NCBI GenBank assembly: GCA_040219515.1
Contig: JAVJSI010000018.1
Coordinates: forward strand, 124,001-188,000
Source of the DNA: Acidimicrobiales bacterium
GTDB lineage: Bacteria; Actinomycetota; Acidimicrobiia; Acidimicrobiales; Aldehydirespiratoraceae
Length of the DNA stretch: 64,000 nt
Reading direction: 5' to 3'
Shown: piece by piece, positions 24,603 through 32,653 of the stretch
How the letters are laid out: each line of letters begins with the position of its first letter
Position numbering within the stretch: position 1 is the first letter of the stretch
The notes under the pieces: model-generated
What the model saw: only the letters and a program-made list of their open reading frames with translations
Told to the model about the DNA's origin: nothing
The model's database searches: none
Program-made: the position numbers and the translations under genes

Positions 24603-25523
24603 ATGAGCCCACTCGATCGACGGTCCTTCATTCTCGGCGCAGTCGGAGTGGCCGGCGCCGGCCGTCTGCTCGCGGCCTGCGGCGACGACGAGAGCGGCTC
24701 CCCCGCACCGACGTTGACGACGCTCGAGCCGCTCGGCACTCCCGCACTGGTGCCGTCCTTCTCCGATGGGCTGCGGGGGCCATCGCCCTTCGTCCACTCG
24801 GTCGAGCAGCGCCTCGCCTACGTCCTCCACGACGGCAACGACATCATGCGGGCCAACGCACCCGAAACCATTCAGCTCGAGATCTTCGACGAGTCCGGCG
24901 CCCTCATCGCCGGCGGTGACTCGATTCGCCGCGACACCGGCGTGATCACGCCCTACTACTCGATCTTCTTCACGGCCCCCGCGGCCGGCACCTACCAGAC
25001 CGTGTTCACCAACGACGCCGGCACCTACGAGCACCCGTTCCTGGTGCTCGAGCCGGGCGAGACGGCTGTCCCGCAACCCGGCGACCGGCTCCCGGCGGTC
25101 AACACCGCCACCGTGGCCGATGCCCGAGGGGTCGACCCGCTCTGCACCCGAGTCGAACCATGCCCGTTCCACGAGGCCGATCTCGTCGACGTCCTGGCGG
25201 CCGGTGATCGGCCCGCCGTGGTGAGCATCGCCACACCCGGCTTCTGCCAGACGGAGATCTGCGGCCCGGTGATCGAGCTGCTCATCGACACCGTGGCCGA
25301 CCGGACCGATCTCGAGGTGATCCACGCCGAGGTCTATGTCGATCCACACAACGACGAGGGCCTGGCCAGCGGGACCGGCGGCGACACCACCGAGATCGTC
25401 GACGCCTACGAGCTGACGTACGAGCCCGTGCTCTTCGTGGTCGGTGCCGACGGCATCATTCGCCGCCGCCTCGATGCGATCTACGACGGGTCGGAGCTCG
25501 CCGAGGCGCTCGCGCTCGTCTGA
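24603..25523 (+). CDS. Lipoprotein with thioredoxin-like domain
   Basis: 306 residues. The N-terminus (LDRRSFILGAVGVAGAGRLL then AACG) is a signal peptide with a Cys at the lipobox. A middle beta-sandwich of about 100 residues precedes a thioredoxin-fold domain (about 190-306). That domain has PAVVSIATPGFCQTEICGPV, that is, two Cys separated by four residues instead of two, which recalls SCO/TlpA-type proteins. It probably handles thiols or copper outside the membrane. The end overlaps the convergent esterase by 43 bp. Confidence 0.65.
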   Translation: MSPLDRRSFILGAVGVAGAGRLLAACGDDESGSPAPTLTTLEPLGTPALVPSFSDGLRGPSPFVHSVEQRLAYVLHDGNDIMRANAPETIQLEIFDESGALIAGGDSIRRDTGVITPYYSIFFTAPAAGTYQTVFTNDAGTYEHPFLVLEPGETAVPQPGDRLPAVNTATVADARGVDPLCTRVEPCPFHEADLVDVLAAGDRPAVVSIATPGFCQTEICGPVIELLIDTVADRTDLEVIHAEVYVDPHNDEGLASGTGGDTTEIVDAYELTYEPVLFVVGADGIIRRRLDAIYDGSELAEALALV

Positions 25524-26476
25524 GGCACCAGCGCTCGCCGAAGTGCGCCCATGCTGTCGCGGGCGTGCCGCTTCGACACGTCCGCCGTCGTCACCAGGGC
25601 AGAGCCGTGGAACGTGCCGGGATACGCGTGAATCTCGGTCGACACCCCGGCCTCGAGCAGGCGCATCGCATAGACGAGCCCCTCGTCTCGCAGCGGGTCG
25701 AACTCCATCACGGCCACGAACGCCGGCGGGAGTCCGTGCAGGTTCTCGCACCGGGCCGGTGCGGCGTAGTACGACACGTCGTCGGAACCAGGCGCCTCGT
25801 CGTCGCCCAGGTACCAGCTCCAACTCCGGATCGCGTTGGGACGATTCCACAGCGGCGTGTCGGTGAACTGTTGCATCGACGGTGTGGCCAATCGGTCGTC
25901 GAGCTCGGGAATGTCGAGCAGTTGGAAGCAGAGGTCCGGTCCGCCGCGATCACGAGCCAGAAGGGCCGTGGCCGCCGCCAGGCCACCACCCGCGCTCTGA
26001 CCCGACACCGCGATCCGCGCCGGATCGACGCCGAGCTCGGCCGCGTTGTCGGCCAGCCACCGGAGCGCCGCGTAGCAGTCCTCGACGCCGGCGGGGTACG
26101 GGTCCTCCGGGGCGAGTCGATAGTTCACGCTCACGACGACCGCCGGGAACTCGGCCGCCACGACATCGCAGAAACCGTCCATCATCGACAGATCGCCCAT
26201 GATGAATCCGCCGCCGTGGATCTCGACCAGCGCGGGCATCGGTCCGGCCGGTGACGTGACGGGCCGGTAGACGCGCACGACCACGTCGGGGTCGCCGTCG
26301 CGGCCCGGGATCATCCGATCCTCACGCGTCACGTCGGGACGCGGTTCGGGCCGAACGCCCCACGAGGCCATCGAGGCGCGGGCCTCCGCCATCGACTCGG
26401 CCGGACCCCAGTCGATCGTGGTCGGGAGCAGCTCGACGATCTCCGCGAGCTCTGGGTCGAAGTTGCGATCCGTCAT
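25481..26476 (-). CDS. Alpha/beta hydrolase, hormone-sensitive lipase family
   Basis: 331 residues from the ATG at 26476. The oxyanion motif HGGGFIMG, the nucleophile elbow SGQSAGGGLAA, an Asp in FDPLRDEG and a His in GTFHGSAL complete the catalytic triad of HSL/Est family esterases. It probably hydrolyses short-chain esters in the cytoplasm. The Ala/Ser-rich tail reads into the end of the convergent gene; the overlap of 43 bp is unusual but both frames look real. Confidence 0.85.
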   Translation of the reverse strand: MTDRNFDPELAEIVELLPTTIDWGPAESMAEARASMASWGVRPEPRPDVTREDRMIPGRDGDPDVVVRVYRPVTSPAGPMPALVEIHGGGFIMGDLSMMDGFCDVVAAEFPAVVVSVNYRLAPEDPYPAGVEDCYAALRWLADNAAELGVDPARIAVSGQSAGGGLAAATALLARDRGGPDLCFQLLDIPELDDRLATPSMQQFTDTPLWNRPNAIRSWSWYLGDDEAPGSDDVSYYAAPARCENLHGLPPAFVAVMEFDPLRDEGLVYAMRLLEAGVSTEIHAYPGTFHGSALVTTADVSKRHARDSMGALRRALVPQTSASASASSDPS

Positions 26477-26503
26477 GGACCGCAACCTAGTCAGTCAGGT
26501 CGA

Positions 26504-26824
26504 TCAGCTGAAGCTCTGACCGCAACCGCAGGTCTTCTGCGCGTTGGGGTTGTCGATCGCGAAGCCGGCGTCCTGGAGGCCGTCCTTGTAGTCGAGGGTG
26601 GCGCCCTCGAGCAGCTGCGCCGACGAGGGATCGACGACGACCTCGACCTTGCCGAACGCGGTGACCATGTCGTCGGCCGCGCGATCGGTGTCGAAGTACA
26701 TCTCGTAGGAGAAGCCCGAGCAGCCACCGGGACGCACGGCCACTCGCAGTGCGAGACCTTCGTCGCCTTCGGCGCTGATCAGTTCGTCGACCTTGGAAAC
26801 TGCTTGTTCGGTGAGGGTGATCAT
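26504..26824 (-). CDS. erpA: A-type iron-sulfur cluster carrier (IscA/ErpA)
   Basis: 106 residues. The three conserved Cys are present: Cys35 in PGGCSGFSYEM, and Cys99 and Cys101 in KTCGCGQSFS. The protein delivers Fe-S clusters to client enzymes; clients in this window include the molybdo-enzymes and complex I. It has its ordinary Cys, so it is not one of the HesB-like selenoproteins known from other bacteria. Confidence 0.92.
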   Translation of the reverse strand: MITLTEQAVSKVDELISAEGDEGLALRVAVRPGGCSGFSYEMYFDTDRAADDMVTAFGKVEVVVDPSSAQLLEGATLDYKDGLQDAGFAIDNPNAQKTCGCGQSFS

Positions 26825-26942
26825 CTGGCTACTCCAACTATTCGAACGGCTCGAATGGGTGAACCTGAGTGTAGCTGGCGTTATTCCTCAGGCCCCTACG
26901 CGCCCGCCGTGGCCGGGCCGAACCCGCCGGTATCCTTGAACC

Positions 26943-28112
26943 GTGGCCCCCACCGCACCCCCGACCCCCGAGTACGTGATGGGACTCCTGCGCGGAGTGA
27001 TCGATCCCGAACTGGGCAGCGACATCGTCGAACTCGGCATGGCCAAGAGCGCCAAGGTCGACGACGCGGGTCACATCCATCTCGACATCGCGCTGACCAC
27101 CAGCGGCTGTCCTCTCCGTGCCCAGATCCAGAAGGACATCCGTAGCCGGCTCACGAGCCTGCCCGGCGTCACCCGGGTAACGATCAGCTGGGGCGAACTC
27201 ACCCAGGAAGAGCGGTCCGAGGCGATGTCGAAGGCCCGCTTCAACGTGAGCAAGGACGCGCCCGACACCGCCGTCCCACCCACGACCAAGGTGATCATGA
27301 TCGCGTCGGGAAAGGGCGGGGTCGGCAAGTCGTCGATGACCACCAACCTGGCCGCCGCACTCGCCGAATCCGGCTTCGCCGTCGGCGTCATGGACGCCGA
27401 CATCTGGGGCTTCTCGGTCCCGCGCATGCTGGGGGTCGAGGGCGACCTGCTCGCCAAGGAAGGCAAGATCACGCCGCTCATCCGCCACATCGGCGAGGGA
27501 CGTCTGGAGATCGTCTCCATGGGCTTTCTCGTCGCCCAACAGGACTCCGCCCTGATGTGGCGCGGCCTCATGCTCAATCGGGCCGTCCAGCACTTCTGCC
27601 AGGACGTCGCCTGGTCGGACGACCTCGACTATCTCCTGATCGACATGCCGCCCGGCACGGGCGACGTGCAGATGGGCCTCGCCAAGATGCTGCCCCGGGC
27701 CGAGATGATCATCGTCACCACCCCGGCCGGCAACGCGCAGAAGGTGGCGGCGAGGGTCGCCGACATGGGCCGAAAGAACTACCTCCGCATCGTCGGCGTG
27801 ATCGAGAACATGAGCGAGTTCGTCGCCCCCGACGGCTCGCGCCACACCCTCTTCGGCAGCGGCGGCGGCCAGGCGCTGGCCGACGACATCGGCGTGCCGT
27901 TGCTGGGCGCCGTGCCCATCGAGCCCGGCGTGAGCGAGGGCGGCGACATCGGCGAACCGGCTGCGCTGGGCGAAGGAGCGGCGGCCGACGTCCTCCGTTC
28001 GATCGCCCGGGCGCTCGCCGAGGAACACGTGCCGCCGGTCGAGATGGCCGGGTGCAGCGCCCGCATGCTCGACGCCGCAGTGGCCGCCCTCGACGAGCTG
28101 GATCTGGCCTAG
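26943..28112 (+). CDS. mrp: Mrp/ApbC/NBP35 P-loop Fe-S carrier ATPase
   Basis: 389 residues from GTG 26943. The N-terminal MIP18/DUF59 domain (VMGLLRGVIDPELGSDIVELGM, TTSGCPL) spans about 1-90. The ATPase has Walker A SGKGGVGKSS (122-131), MDADIWGFSVPRMLG, and DMPPGTGDVQM. The C-terminal CxxC found in many Mrp proteins is not present; only a single Cys (AGCSARM) remains. It probably loads or transfers Fe-S clusters. It diverges from the erpA gene, so two Fe-S assembly genes share one promoter region. Confidence 0.9.
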   Translation: MAPTAPPTPEYVMGLLRGVIDPELGSDIVELGMAKSAKVDDAGHIHLDIALTTSGCPLRAQIQKDIRSRLTSLPGVTRVTISWGELTQEERSEAMSKARFNVSKDAPDTAVPPTTKVIMIASGKGGVGKSSMTTNLAAALAESGFAVGVMDADIWGFSVPRMLGVEGDLLAKEGKITPLIRHIGEGRLEIVSMGFLVAQQDSALMWRGLMLNRAVQHFCQDVAWSDDLDYLLIDMPPGTGDVQMGLAKMLPRAEMIIVTTPAGNAQKVAARVADMGRKNYLRIVGVIENMSEFVAPDGSRHTLFGSGGGQALADDIGVPLLGAVPIEPGVSEGGDIGEPAALGEGAAADVLRSIARALAEEHVPPVEMAGCSARMLDAAVAALDELDLA

Positions 28113-28181
28113 ACGTCGGCCTCAACTCTCCACCCGGTGGGCCGATTGGACCGTTGTGGAATCAGTTCTGAGTAGTCGCAG

Positions 28182-29744
28182 ATGACAGCCTGGAACCGTC
28201 GCGTCGCCGCCGCCACCCGCGTGCGGGAGGTCGGCGACCCCGAGGCGATCGAAGAGAAGCTGCGGTCGATGGGTCTGCCCACCGGCATGCATCCCGATGA
28301 CATCGTGACCGTTGCGACGATGCTGCGGGTGGCCGAGTCCCGCGGCACCGGCTTCGGCACCACGATCCTCGCCCGCGTCGCCGAGACCGACGGGTCCACC
28401 CGCGACGTCCGCATCGTCATCCTCGGCAACGACGGTGGCGCCACCACGCTCGTGGGCGACTACGACCCCGAGATCACCGTCGACGAGCTCACCGGCCTGC
28501 CCGGACGCCGCTACGCGATGGAGACGCTCGACCGCGCCCTCCAGGGATGCCTCAACGCCGAACACAGCGTCGGTGTGTTCTTTCTCGACGTCGACCGGTT
28601 CAAGACCGTCAACGACTCACGCGGCTTCAGCGCCGGCGACCAGGCCCTGCGGGACCTCGCCGCCAATCTCGGCGGAACCCTTCGGCCCGATGACACCATC
28701 TGCCGGCTCGGCGGTGACGAGTTCGTCGTCGTCTGCCCGGAGATCTTCGGGATCGCGGAGGCCATGTCGGTGGCCGAGCGCCTCCGCCTCGCCTGCGCCG
28801 AGGCGGAGATCGACACCCCGCTGTCGGGACTCACCGTGTCGGTCGGCATCGCGATCGGTCGAGCCGAGCGAGGCGCCGAGGACCTGATGCGCGAGGCAGA
28901 GACTGCCCTGTACCAGGCCAAGGGGCTCGGCCGCGACCGCTGCGAGGTCTTCGACGAGGACCTCCGCACCAAGGTCGAGCGGCGCATCACCGTCGACCAG
29001 CAGCTGCGCCGGGCGCTCGACGACGACGCGATCCTGGTCCACTACCAGCCGATCGTCGACACATCGACACGAAGGATCGTCGGCGTGGAAGCGCTCCTCC
29101 GCATCATCGGTGGCGACGGTGAGCACCTCAACCCGCGTGAGCTGGTCGAGGCGGCCGAGGACGGTGGCCTCATCCGCCGCATCGAGGAAACGGTGCTCGA
29201 ACGAGCCGCCGCGGCGATCCGCGATCTTCCCGAGACCGACGACCCGATCTTCCTGTCGGTGAACGTGTCGGACCGACAGCTCGGCGACAGCCGGTTCCCG
29301 CTGGCCCTCGCTCGCACCCTCAACGCAGCCGACTTCCCGGCCGAGCGTCTCCACCTCGAGATCAACCGCGCCGTTCTCGATCGCAAGGGTGCGGCCGTCC
29401 GGCTCGTCACCCAGCTCCGCGCCCTCGGTGTGGTCGTGGCGATCGACGAGTTCATCGGCGCCAGCGATACCGATCTCGTGGTGCCCGACGGTGTCGATCT
29501 CGTGAAGCTCGACAAGCGGCTGGTGCACGGTGTGCACGGCGACCGGGGTCGGGCGCGGGCCGAGCTGGTCATCAGCGGCATCCTCGACCGGTCACTCGAC
29601 GCCTGCGCGGTCGGTGTGGAAACCGAGCAGGACCTGACGGCCGTGGTGGAGCTCGGCTGCCGCTACGCCCAGGGCTACCTCTTCTCGCCACCCATCGATG
29701 CCGCGCAACTCGAGGCGCTGCTCACCGACGCCGCCGACGCCTGA
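28182..29744 (+). CDS. Diguanylate cyclase/phosphodiesterase (GGDEF-EAL)
   Basis: 520 residues. A short N-terminal PAS-like region (about 1-95) precedes the GGDEF domain, with GGDEF itself at 177-181 and the inhibitory I-site RxxD (168-171) exactly five residues before it. The EAL domain starts near 285 with EAL at 303-305. Its later DFG-type metal loop, usually DDFGTG, reads DEFIGA, so phosphodiesterase activity may be lost. No membrane segment is visible, so the protein is cytoplasmic. It makes, and possibly degrades or senses, cyclic-di-GMP. Confidence 0.9.
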   Translation: MTAWNRRVAAATRVREVGDPEAIEEKLRSMGLPTGMHPDDIVTVATMLRVAESRGTGFGTTILARVAETDGSTRDVRIVILGNDGGATTLVGDYDPEITVDELTGLPGRRYAMETLDRALQGCLNAEHSVGVFFLDVDRFKTVNDSRGFSAGDQALRDLAANLGGTLRPDDTICRLGGDEFVVVCPEIFGIAEAMSVAERLRLACAEAEIDTPLSGLTVSVGIAIGRAERGAEDLMREAETALYQAKGLGRDRCEVFDEDLRTKVERRITVDQQLRRALDDDAILVHYQPIVDTSTRRIVGVEALLRIIGGDGEHLNPRELVEAAEDGGLIRRIEETVLERAAAAIRDLPETDDPIFLSVNVSDRQLGDSRFPLALARTLNAADFPAERLHLEINRAVLDRKGAAVRLVTQLRALGVVVAIDEFIGASDTDLVVPDGVDLVKLDKRLVHGVHGDRGRARAELVISGILDRSLDACAVGVETEQDLTAVVELGCRYAQGYLFSPPIDAAQLEALLTDAADA

Positions 29745-29752
29745 CGGCCAAC

Positions 29753-30268
29753 TCAGTCCGAGATCGGGCCGAGTTCGATCGAGCCCGGCGGGTCGTCGTC
29801 GTCATCATCCACAGTGCTGCCATCGACCGGGCTGCCGTCGACGATGTCGCTGTCGACAGTGGTCCACGGTCGGCGGCCGAAGCCGGCCGGTCCGAAACCG
29901 GCCACCTTGATCGAACCGGTGAAGCGGGACTTCAGGGTGTTGCGGACCACCGCTCGAGTCGGGGGCAACAGCAGCAGGAAGCCGAGGCCGTCGGTGAGGA
30001 AGCCGGGCGTGAGCATCAGCGCGCCCGCGAACAGCACGAGCATGCCGTCGATCAGGTCATTTGTGGGGGCCTCGCCTCTCGAGAGCGAGCCCCGGACGTT
30101 GGCCAGAATCGAGAATCCTTCGCGGCGCACGAGCCACGCGCCGACGACGCTGTCGAACACGAGCAGACCCAGTGTTTCCCATCCACCGATGGCCGCATCG
30201 ACCTGCACGATCAGGTAGATCTCGATGATCGGCACGATGATGAATGCGATCACGAGGAAGCGGAACAC
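29753..30268 (-). CDS. fxsA: FxsA family membrane protein
   Basis: 171 residues from GTG 30268. Opening FRFLVIAFIIVPIIEIYLIV, then VFDSVVGAWLVRREGF and ALMLTPGFLTDGLGFLLLLPPTR are the FxsA signature helices. An acidic tail rich in Asp follows. FxsA in E. coli affects exclusion of phage T7 by the F plasmid; its cellular function is unknown. It converges on the GGDEF-EAL gene and diverges from the phosphotransferase. Confidence 0.85.
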   Translation of the reverse strand: MFRFLVIAFIIVPIIEIYLIVQVDAAIGGWETLGLLVFDSVVGAWLVRREGFSILANVRGSLSRGEAPTNDLIDGMLVLFAGALMLTPGFLTDGLGFLLLLPPTRAVVRNTLKSRFTGSIKVAGFGPAGFGRRPWTTVDSDIVDGSPVDGSTVDDDDDDPPGSIELGPISD

Positions 30269-30291
30269 CCCGTCATCCTAGGCTGACCCCC

Positions 30292-31341
30292 ATGTTCAGC
30301 GACCTCGGCGATCTCCAGGCCGAACCCCTCGGCACGGTCCTGGTCGACGCCGGTGCCGCCACCGGCCGGGTCACCGCGGCGCGAGTCGAGTCGATCGACG
30401 ACGGCGCCGGATTCCTCGGCACGCTCGCCCGTGTCCACCTCACCTGGGTCGACGGTGACGGTCCCGCGTCGGTCGTCGCCAAGCTCCCCACGACGATCCC
30501 GGCCAACCAGGAGATCGTCGACCAGTTCGGTTACGACCGTCGCGAGGCCGGCGTCTACCGCGACCTCCGACCATGGGAGCGCGCACCGTCGCCCCGTGTC
30601 CTCGCCCAGCATTGGGACGACGACGCAGGTCGGGGATGGCTGCTGCTCGAGGATCTTCACGACCACGACGCCGGCGACGGCGTGGCCGGGGCGACCGACG
30701 ACCAGGCGTTCGCGGCCATCACGGCCCTGGCGCAATGGCACGCCGCGTTCTGGAACGACGCCAGCCTCGCGACGCTCGAATGGCTGCCGGCCAGCACCGA
30801 CCCGGTCGTGGCCGGCTACGGGCAGATCTTCGACATGACCTGGGGCATGTGCGTCGACCGCCTCGGCGGCGTCGACGCCGAGATCGACACCGCGGCCCGG
30901 CTCGGTCGTGGCTACTTCGACCGGGCCGTGCACGAGTTCTCGACCGGCGATCGCACCCTCGTGCACGGCGATGCCCGTCTGGACAACCTGCGCTTCGGAC
31001 CCGACCGGGCCGTGTTGCTCGACTTCCAACTCGCCGCCCACGGGCGCGGGATCTACGACGTCGCGTTCTTCTGCGCCGGCTCGTTGCGCACCGAGGACCG
31101 CCGCCGACTCGAACCCGCCCTGATCGACCACTATCGCTCGACCCTCGCCGGACTCGGCATCGACCTCGAAGCCGAAGCCTTGTGGCGTGACTACCGGCTC
31201 GGTCACATGATGAACCTGCCGAACCCGGTCAGCGCGCTGGCCGTGGTCACCCCGGCCGACGAACGCGGCGCCGAGTTCCTCCGCCGCAACGCACAGCGGG
31301 GGCTCGCGGCCGTCGCCGATCACGTCGCCCTCCTAGGCTGA
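30292..31341 (+). CDS. Phosphotransferase (aminoglycoside/ecdysteroid-kinase-like)
   Basis: 349 residues from ATG 30292. The kinase-like fold is clear from LLLEDLHDHDAGDG, the catalytic LVHGDARLDNLRFG (HGD..xxN) and LLDFQLAAHGRGIYDVAFF (metal-binding Asp). This pattern belongs to the small-molecule kinase family used for amino sugars, choline, ecdysteroids or acyl compounds. It ends 7 bp before selA, so it is probably co-transcribed with the selenocysteine genes, though no functional link is known. Confidence 0.8.
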   Translation: MFSDLGDLQAEPLGTVLVDAGAATGRVTAARVESIDDGAGFLGTLARVHLTWVDGDGPASVVAKLPTTIPANQEIVDQFGYDRREAGVYRDLRPWERAPSPRVLAQHWDDDAGRGWLLLEDLHDHDAGDGVAGATDDQAFAAITALAQWHAAFWNDASLATLEWLPASTDPVVAGYGQIFDMTWGMCVDRLGGVDAEIDTAARLGRGYFDRAVHEFSTGDRTLVHGDARLDNLRFGPDRAVLLDFQLAAHGRGIYDVAFFCAGSLRTEDRRRLEPALIDHYRSTLAGLGIDLEAEALWRDYRLGHMMNLPNPVSALAVVTPADERGAEFLRRNAQRGLAAVADHVALLG

Positions 31342-31348
31342 GCCGACC

Positions 31349-32653
31349 GTGTCTGCTGCTTCCGATCCCGTTTCGAATCGTCCACCCTCGGTCGACGCAC
31401 TGGCCCGCTCGATCGCCGACGTCGGCCTCCCCCACCCGTTGCTGGTCGACGCGGCCCGAGCGACGATCGCCGACGAGGCGCCGGATCCCCACGCCGACGC
31501 TCGCCGTCGCGCCGTGGCGATGCAGCGGAAGATGCTCATGCCGGTCATCAACGGCACCGGCACGCTGCTGCACACCAACCTCGGCCGCGCCCCCTTGGCG
31601 TGGAGCCAGGACGCCACCTACTCCAATCTCGAACTCGACCTGACCACCGGCGAACGCGGCTCGCGCATGGGCACCGCGCCGGCGCTCATCGCCCGCGCCT
31701 GCGGGGCCGAGGCGGCCATCGTGGTCAACAACTGTGCGGCGGCCGTCATGCTCGTGCTCGCCGCCCTGGCCGACGGCAAGGGTGTGGTGGTGTCGCGCGG
31801 CGAACTCGTCGAGATCGGCGGTGGCTTCCGCGTGCCCGAGGTGATGGAGCGCTCCGGCGCCCGCCTGATCGAGGTCGGCACCACCAATCGCACCCGGCTC
31901 GCCGATTTCGAGCGGGCCGTCGCCGAACACGGCGACGACGCGCGGATGCTGCTCCAGGTCCACCAGTCCAACTACAAGATCATCGGCTTCACCGAGGCAC
32001 CGCGCATCGCCGAGCTCGCCACGATCGATCGGCCCTTGGTGGCCGACATCGGGTCGGGCCTGCTCGACTCGCGCTGCGGCTGGCTCCGGTCGGGACCCCC
32101 GGGCTGGCTGGCCGAGGAGCCGGCGGCCCGTCAGACCCTCGAAGCGGGCGCCGACCTGGTCACGTTCTCCGGCGACAAGTTGTTCGGCGGCCCCCAGGCC
32201 GGGGTCATCGCCGGCCGGGCCGATCTGGTTGCCACCATCTCGCGGCATCCACTGGCCCGGGCACTGCGGCCCGGATCGCTCGTCCTCGGCGCGCTACAGG
32301 CCACCGCGCTGGCCTATCTGCGCGGCGACGGCGACGCGATCCCGTTCTGGCGCATGGCTGCCCTCTCCGTCGACGAACTGCGGATGCGGGCGACGGCGCT
32401 CGGCGTCGGGGATCCGATCGACACCGAGTCCACGCCCGGCGGCGGCACGCTGCCCGAGGTCGCCATCCCGTCGGCCGGTGTCGCGGTCGACGGTGACCAT
32501 CGCGCCACGCTGCGCCGGCGGGCCCGGCCGCTGATCGGTCGCGTGGCCGACGGTCGAACGATCATCGATCTGCGGACCGTCGAACCCGACGACGATGCCG
32601 AGGTCGCAGCCGCCCTGCGCGAGACCTTCCGCGAGACCCCGCGCGAGCCCTGA
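31349..32653 (+). CDS. selA: L-seryl-tRNA(Sec) selenium transferase
   Basis: 434 residues from GTG 31349. The fold-type I PLP enzyme has INGTGTLLHTNLGRAPL near the N-terminus, VNNCAAAVML, VADIGSGLLDSR, and the Schiff-base Lys277 in TFSGDKLFGGPQAG. All are typical of bacterial SelA. The enzyme converts Ser-tRNA(Sec) to Sec-tRNA(Sec) with selenophosphate. The stop shares a base with the start of selB (TGATG). Confidence 0.96.
   Translation: MSAASDPVSNRPPSVDALARSIADVGLPHPLLVDAARATIADEAPDPHADARRRAVAMQRKMLMPVINGTGTLLHTNLGRAPLAWSQDATYSNLELDLTTGERGSRMGTAPALIARACGAEAAIVVNNCAAAVMLVLAALADGKGVVVSRGELVEIGGGFRVPEVMERSGARLIEVGTTNRTRLADFERAVAEHGDDARMLLQVHQSNYKIIGFTEAPRIAELATIDRPLVADIGSGLLDSRCGWLRSGPPGWLAEEPAARQTLEAGADLVTFSGDKLFGGPQAGVIAGRADLVATISRHPLARALRPGSLVLGALQATALAYLRGDGDAIPFWRMAALSVDELRMRATALGVGDPIDTESTPGGGTLPEVAIPSAGVAVDGDHRATLRRRARPLIGRVADGRTIIDLRTVEPDDDAEVAAALRETFRETPREP

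Noticed and set aside
26504-26824. A HesB-like selenoprotein candidate
   Set aside because: All three active positions are ordinary Cys codons, and there is no in-frame UGA.
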